NCBI RefSeq assembly: GCF_030063335.1
Contig: NZ_JASISW010000009.1
Coordinates: forward strand, 62,001 to 126,000
From: Rhodococcus sp. G-MC3
GTDB taxonomy: Bacteria; Actinomycetota; Actinomycetes; Mycobacteriales; Mycobacteriaceae
DNA length: 64,000 nucleotides
Direction of reading: 5' to 3'
Positions within the stretch are counted from its first letter, which is position 1, and every line of letters starts with the position of its first letter. Of the stretch, positions 59,898 through 64,000 are shown piece by piece. The notes beneath the pieces were generated by a model. The model was given only the letters and a program-made list of their open reading frames with translations, was not told the origin of the DNA and did not search any database. The translations under genes and the position numbers were made by a program.

Positions 59898-61049
59898 ATG
59901 CCCGAGGCCTACGTCGTCGACGCCCTCCGAACTCCCGTCGGTAAGCGAGGCGGCGCGCTGTCGGAGATCCACCCGGCCGATCTCGGGGCAAGCATTCTTC
60001 GCTCGCTCCTCGACCGCAGTCCGATCGACCCCGGCCAGGTGGACGACGTCATCTTCGGATGTGTGGACGCGATCGGACCACAGGCGGGCAACATCGCCCG
60101 AACGGCCTGGCTCGCCGCGGGCTACCCGGAGCATGTGCCCGGCGTGACCGTCGACAGGCAGTGCGGCTCGAGTCAGCAGGCCATCCACTTCGCGGCCCAG
60201 GCGATCATGAGCGGAACTGCGGATCTCGTCGTGGCAGGCGGTGTGCAGAACATGTCGAAGATTCCGATCGCCGCAGCAATGACTGCCGGCCGCGACTACG
60301 GATTCGACACTCCCTTTGCAGGTTCCGCAGGATGGGAACATAGGTACGGCCAGCAGGAGGTCTCTCAATTCCGAGGTGCCGAGATGATCGCCGAGCGGTG
60401 GAACGTCAGCCGCGACGAGATGGAAGAGTTCGCGCTGGCCAGCCACACACGTGCTCGGCACGCGATGTCCATTGGCCGGTTCGATCGCGAAATCGTCGCG
60501 GTGAACGGTCAGGCGCTCGACGAAGGCCCACGAAGTACCACCCTCGAGAAGATGGCCGCACTACCCACTCTGGTCGAGGGTGGTCGTCTGACCGCAGCTC
60601 TGGCCAGTCAGATTTCTGACGGCGCCAGTGCGACGTTGTTGGCATCGGACGCTGCGGTGCGTGAACACAGTCTGACTCCGCGCGCACGGATTCACCACAT
60701 GAGCGCCCGCGGCAGCGACCCGATATTCATGCTCAGTGCACCGATTCCGGCGACCAAGCACGCGCTCGAGCGCGCTGGACTATCGATCGAGGACATGGAT
60801 GTCATCGAGATCAACGAGGCGTTCGCCCCCGTGGTGCTGGCCTGGATGAAAGAACTCGATGTCGATCCGAGCAAGGTCAACGTCAACGGCGGTGCCATCG
60901 CCCTCGGTCATCCGCTCGGTGCAACCGGAGCCAAGCTCTTCGCCACCCTGCTGTGCGAACTCGAACGGACACAGGGCCGTTACGGCCTGCAGACAATTTG
61001 CGAGGGTGGCGGAACGGCCAATGTGACCATCATCGAACGGATCGTGTAG
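59898..61049 (+). CDS. fadA6: Thiolase FadA6
   Basis: 383-residue thiolase. Nucleophile Cys89 in VTVDRQCGSSQQAIHFAAQ; VNGGAIALGHPLGATGAKL carries the catalytic His; second Cys in CEGGGTANV. In mycobacteria FadA6 acts late in breakdown of cholesterol C/D rings (HIP). ATG at 59898 with GAGGAG upstream; the frame is open to 59844. Convergent with ipdC, overlapping it by 20 bases. Confidence 0.93.
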   Translation: MPEAYVVDALRTPVGKRGGALSEIHPADLGASILRSLLDRSPIDPGQVDDVIFGCVDAIGPQAGNIARTAWLAAGYPEHVPGVTVDRQCGSSQQAIHFAAQAIMSGTADLVVAGGVQNMSKIPIAAAMTAGRDYGFDTPFAGSAGWEHRYGQQEVSQFRGAEMIAERWNVSRDEMEEFALASHTRARHAMSIGRFDREIVAVNGQALDEGPRSTTLEKMAALPTLVEGGRLTAALASQISDGASATLLASDAAVREHSLTPRARIHHMSARGSDPIFMLSAPIPATKHALERAGLSIEDMDVIEINEAFAPVVLAWMKELDVDPSKVNVNGGAIALGHPLGATGAKLFATLLCELERTQGRYGLQTICEGGGTANVTIIERIV

Positions 61050-62112
61050 GTCCATTCACCAGGTCCGCGAGACGGTCGATCGATCGTCTCGCGTCGGAGA
61101 CGATCGCCTCGATCAGATCGGCGCAGGTAGGCAGGTCGTCCAGCAGGCCCACAACCTGACCTGATGCGAGAACTCCCGCGTCCGTGTTTCCATCGACCAA
61201 GCCTGCTTTGAGCAGCATTGGTGTGTTCGCTGCCATCATCACCTGTGCCCACGAAAGGTCTTTGCCATGACGCATCGCAAGTCCATCACGAATCATTGTC
61301 GGCCACGACATCCCGGTCATCTTTTTGAACCGTGCCGCATTCCGTGCAGCATGCACGAAACCTGTTGCTCTCGAGGATTGCTCCAGCCTCTCGACAAGTG
61401 AAGTGCGTAGGACTCGATGGGGCATTCCGTCCACGCGGGTGGACACGACGGTCCCGTCCAGGCCCGACGACAGGTATCGACGCTTGACTGCATCTGGTAC
61501 CGAACTTTCCTGGGTCAGCAAGAATCGAGTCCCCATCGCTACACCCGACGCACCGTAGGCCAGTGCGGCTGCGAGGCCACGACCGTCGAAAAAACCGCCC
61601 GCAGCGATGACTGGAATGTCCACAGCATCGAGTACCGAAGGTAGCAACAAGGTCGTCGCGACCGGGCCGGTGTGGCCGCCACCTTCACCGCCTTGCACGA
61701 TCACGGCATCGGCGCCCCAGCCAGCGACCTTGACAGCGTGCTTCGCCGCTCCGATAGATGGAATCACTATCAATCCAGCATCTTTGAGCGTCGCGATGAG
61801 CTCGGGACGTGGGGCGAGTGCGAACGAAGCAACACGGACGTCCTCCCGGATCAGAAGATCGACGCGCTGCGCAGCGTCGGACGCATCCGCCCTGATGTTC
61901 ACTCCGAATGGGCGATCGGTTGCACTCTTGGTTTTCGCGATCGCCGCCTCCAACTCCGGATAAGTCATCGTTGCCGACGCCAGGATTCCCAGCCCGCCCG
62001 CATTGGATGTGGCCGCGACGAGTTTCGGCCCCGCCACCCAACCCATCCCGGTTTGAACCACCGGATGTTCGATGCCGACGAGTTCGGTCAGTCGTGTTGT
62101 CAGTGCGGTCAC
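61030..62112 (-). CDS. ipdC: Flavin-dependent reductase IpdC (nitronate-monooxygenase-like)
   Basis: 360 residues, FMN TIM-barrel of the NPD family: VVQTGMGWVAGPKLVAATSN, GADAVIVQGGEGGGHTGPV and IAAGGFFDGRGLAAALAYGA are phosphate- and flavin-binding parts. Acts on a hydroxylated HIC-CoA intermediate in HIP degradation in relatives. GTG at 62110-62112 overlaps the ipdB stop (GTGA). The frame is open to 62538, but that is inside ipdB. Confidence 0.9.
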   Translation of the reverse strand: MTALTTRLTELVGIEHPVVQTGMGWVAGPKLVAATSNAGGLGILASATMTYPELEAAIAKTKSATDRPFGVNIRADASDAAQRVDLLIREDVRVASFALAPRPELIATLKDAGLIVIPSIGAAKHAVKVAGWGADAVIVQGGEGGGHTGPVATTLLLPSVLDAVDIPVIAAGGFFDGRGLAAALAYGASGVAMGTRFLLTQESSVPDAVKRRYLSSGLDGTVVSTRVDGMPHRVLRTSLVERLEQSSRATGFVHAARNAARFKKMTGMSWPTMIRDGLAMRHGKDLSWAQVMMAANTPMLLKAGLVDGNTDAGVLASGQVVGLLDDLPTCADLIEAIVSDARRSIDRLADLVNGPTRSVR

Positions 62113-62864
62113 GGTGTCGGGACCTCCCGCTCGCGGCTCCCCCGTGGATCGATGTCCACACGAATCAGCTCCAACTCGTGCTCCGTCGGCGTTCGGGTCT
62201 CGGAGACGTCGGTTGCGTCCAGATCGAATCCTGTTGCCTCGCACACTTCCTCGACACTCACTCCCGGATGTATCGAGACGAGTCGCATGGACCGGGATGG
62301 ACCCGCGAAATCCAAGACTGCAAGATTGCTGACTATCCGATGAACATCGAGGAATCGGCCGGCCGGATTGCCGTAGACCTTGTCGTAGCCGACGCCCGAT
62401 ACCATGTCGACGGCCTCGACGAACACTCGTGTGGAGTGCTTCGGCACCCAGTAGCTCGTTCGGTGGTTGATCGTGTTCCCAGGGCCGCCTCGAACCCCGA
62501 ACATCTGGCGTGTCGGTTTCGCATGATCGCCGATGCACGAGATGTTCTGGTTGCCGAAACGATCCAACTGATTTGCGCCCATGATCACGTGGCGCCGGCC
62601 CGACGCCACCACGTCGAACACCTTTCGGTAGGGAATCCAGCCCTCGATTGCACCCGATCCACCGAGGGCAGGCGTGTCAGCCAGTAAGTAAGCTTCGCCG
62701 TCGGAGAGCAACAGGTCGGGCTCGGTCGTCAACCGTGCGAGCCTGGCGCCGATACTCGGCATCAGTCCCATCGGGCTTGCCATGATCTCTCCTGCACCGA
62801 TGAACAGGTCGGCGCACGCTGCCGCACAAATCTCAGCGCGTGTTGCGGTCAGTGCGGTGGTCAT
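62109..62864 (-). CDS. ipdB: CoA-transferase-like subunit IpdB
   Basis: 251 residues. With IpdA forms the enzyme that opens the last steroid ring (COCHEA-CoA hydrolase). Visible blocks: FIGAGEIMASPMGLMPSIG, IMGANQLDRFGNQNISCIG, VFVEAVDMVSGVGYDKVYG. ATG at 62862-62864 overlaps the ipdA stop (ATGA). Confidence 0.92.
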   Translation of the reverse strand: MTTALTATRAEICAAACADLFIGAGEIMASPMGLMPSIGARLARLTTEPDLLLSDGEAYLLADTPALGGSGAIEGWIPYRKVFDVVASGRRHVIMGANQLDRFGNQNISCIGDHAKPTRQMFGVRGGPGNTINHRTSYWVPKHSTRVFVEAVDMVSGVGYDKVYGNPAGRFLDVHRIVSNLAVLDFAGPSRSMRLVSIHPGVSVEEVCEATGFDLDATDVSETRTPTEHELELIRVDIDPRGSREREVPTP

Positions 62865-63727
62865 CTCGACGCCCCTCGGTCAACGATGTCGTTCAGATAG
62901 TCGTCGTAGAAGATCTTCCAGTCGCTGTCGCTCGCGGCAGCCTCGACGTATGCCTTCTGAAAAGCTTCGTCTCTGCCGTAGTCCGGCACGCACGAAGTGA
63001 AGTGCGCGCCGCCGGGCACTTCGATGACGCCGTCAACCATCATGCGGTTGGTCAACATCGCCTGTGGCGGGGCCGCCGCGACGAGTTCGGCCGTCTCGAC
63101 GATCCGTTCGCATGTGAGATATCTCCGCTGCGCCGCAAGCAGATACAGGTCGTCGAAGTAGGGATCGGGTCCGAGGTAGACGCCGTTTCCGCTCGAATCC
63201 GCCAGGTTCAAATGCACGAATGCCGCATCGAGGGCGAGGGCTGGCATCGCAACGAGGTCCTCGTACTGCGTGGACCCCGGAATTGGATAGGGCGAGGTGA
63301 CGGTCCTGAGCTCCGGATAGTGGGTCATCACGTCCGATCCGAGCCCGGCGCGAATGGGAAGGAACGGCAGGCGTGCCGCGGCAGCTCTCAGTCCGGCGTT
63401 CAGCATTCCCTCGTCCACTTCGCGTACCTCGATGGATCCCGACGTTCGCGCGCGGGTGAACCAGGGATCGTACGGAATCGAATCCAAGGACACGAAGCCG
63501 TACACGACGCGCGCGACCTTGTCTGCAGAACAGAGCAATCCGACGTCCGGACCGCCGTAGGACACCACCGTCAGATCCTTCAGCGGGGACCGAAGGAGTG
63601 CGCGCACCGCGGCCATCGGTTTACGCCGTGATCCCCATCCCCCGATGCCGATGGTCATTCCATCGGACAGCTCGCTCACAACGTCGTCGAGGGTGGTCGT
63701 TTTGTCTCGCCGCGTCGGTGCGCTCAT
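62861..63727 (-). CDS. ipdA: CoA-transferase-like subunit IpdA
   Basis: 288 residues, class I CoA-transferase fold: start GMTIGIGGWGSRRKPMAAVR; AFVHLNLADSSGNGVYLGPD. Partner of IpdB in hydrolytic ring cleavage during HIP catabolism. ATG at 63725-63727, three bases after the echA20 stop, so the operon runs echA20-ipdA-ipdB-ipdC from beyond the right edge. Confidence 0.92.
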   Translation of the reverse strand: MSAPTRRDKTTTLDDVVSELSDGMTIGIGGWGSRRKPMAAVRALLRSPLKDLTVVSYGGPDVGLLCSADKVARVVYGFVSLDSIPYDPWFTRARTSGSIEVREVDEGMLNAGLRAAAARLPFLPIRAGLGSDVMTHYPELRTVTSPYPIPGSTQYEDLVAMPALALDAAFVHLNLADSSGNGVYLGPDPYFDDLYLLAAQRRYLTCERIVETAELVAAAPPQAMLTNRMMVDGVIEVPGGAHFTSCVPDYGRDEAFQKAYVEAAASDSDWKIFYDDYLNDIVDRGASR

Positions 63728-63730
63728 CGT

Positions 63731-64000
63731 CTATCGCCCTTCTTCGGTCGAGGTGCCCACATCGTTCGAGGCACGGAAATTGTTTTTCACCGACGCGCTG
63801 CGTGCTTCGTCTGCTGCGCCGGACAAGTTGAGCTCGAATGTGAATCCCTGCTCGAACCTGTAGCTACGATGCACGGGCTGGATGTCGATTCCGTTGATCG
63901 CTTCCTTTGCTGCTCTGATCACTCTGGTGTCCTTGGCTGCTATATCGCGAGCCACGCGAAGCGCTGCCTCGTCGAGTTCGCTCCGCGGGACCACCTCGTA
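63731..64000 (-). CDS. echA20: Enoyl-CoA hydratase EchA20, C-terminal part
   Basis: About 90 residues of the C-terminus, reading in from beyond base 64000 (VPRSELDEAALRVARDIAAK; IRAAKEAINGIDIQ) and ending at TAG 63731-63733. The crotonase-family C-terminal helices fit; identity as EchA20 (ring-D opening HIEC-CoA hydrolase) rests on its place before ipdAB. Confidence 0.8.
   Translation of the reverse strand, partial: YEVVPRSELDEAALRVARDIAAKDTRVIRAAKEAINGIDIQPVHRSYRFEQGFTFELNLSGAADEARSASVKNNFRASNDVGTSTEEGR

Overview
This window looks like chromosomal DNA of a mycolic-acid-containing actinobacterium of the Rhodococcus type. The basis is high GC coding sequence, frequent GTG/TTG starts, GTGA/ATGA stop-start overlaps, DtxR/IdeR-type iron boxes, a KstR2-type operator beside HIP-catabolism genes (echA20, ipdA, ipdB, ipdC, fadA6), furA-katG, garA and a MerR ftsR homologue. 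No rRNA, tRNA, CRISPR array, transposase or phage gene was seen.

Layout. 1-1735: the end of a sugar ABC importer (permease fragment plus lipoprotein binding protein). 1899-5750: a tightly coupled four-gene operon of two large polytopic membrane proteins, a one-helix protein and a cupredoxin-like lipoprotein; this is the least explained system in the window. 6048-7451: ndh (type II NADH dehydrogenase). 7484-12242: urease operon ureAB(fused)-ureC-ureF-ureG-ureD ending in an ArsR-family regulator joined by an ATGA overlap. 12555-14309: an aldolase/citrate-lyase-like protein and a PaaI-type thioesterase. 14491-18938: iron-siderophore uptake, with three IdeR-like boxes, an iron-related protein, an RDD-FecCD fusion permease, a second permease and an ATPase. 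18947-22860: a rhomboid-like/MprF lysyltransferase-type protein and a membrane esterase. 23013-24468: BlaI repressor with operator and an M56 peptidase. 24740-30968: two DEAD-box helicases around gnd, a DUF4262 protein and an EamA transporter. 30987-36168: guaB1, two CorC/HlyC-type CBS membrane proteins and a conserved DNA-glycosylase-labelled protein. 36233-41321: glcB, a VWA protein and a metallophosphoesterase apparently split by one in-frame TAG. 41340-50577: gcvP with a tandem glycine riboswitch, two MerR regulators, a bifunctional-nuclease-family protein, garA, gcvH, and DUF881/small-basic-protein/DUF881/pgsA. 50645-56950: Nudix, F420-type nitroreductase, GAF-EAL, an M4 protease/emfourin pair, CPBP and DUF4436 membrane proteins. 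57007-59727: furA-katG. 59839-64000: cholesterol/HIP catabolism genes.

From memory, the block ndh - urease - thioesterase - blaI/M56 - gnd - guaB1 - CBS pair - glcB - VWA - gcvP - MerR - nuclease - ftsR - garA - gcvH - DUF881 - pgsA follows Mycobacterium tuberculosis Rv1854c back to Rv1822. The iron-uptake and MprF/esterase modules (14426-22860) are then an insertion between the Rv1847-like and Rv1846c-like genes.

Functional links: urease may be coupled to nickel sensing by the ArsR protein; iron uptake is placed under IdeR; glycine cleavage under a riboswitch; peroxide defence under FurA; and HIP degradation under KstR2. GarA, whose phosphorylated form controls 2-oxoglutarate flux in relatives, sits beside glycine cleavage and close to malate synthase, so much of the block concerns central carbon and nitrogen metabolism. 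Starts were chosen by Shine-Dalgarno position, stop-start overlap and remembered family N-termini; no database search was possible.
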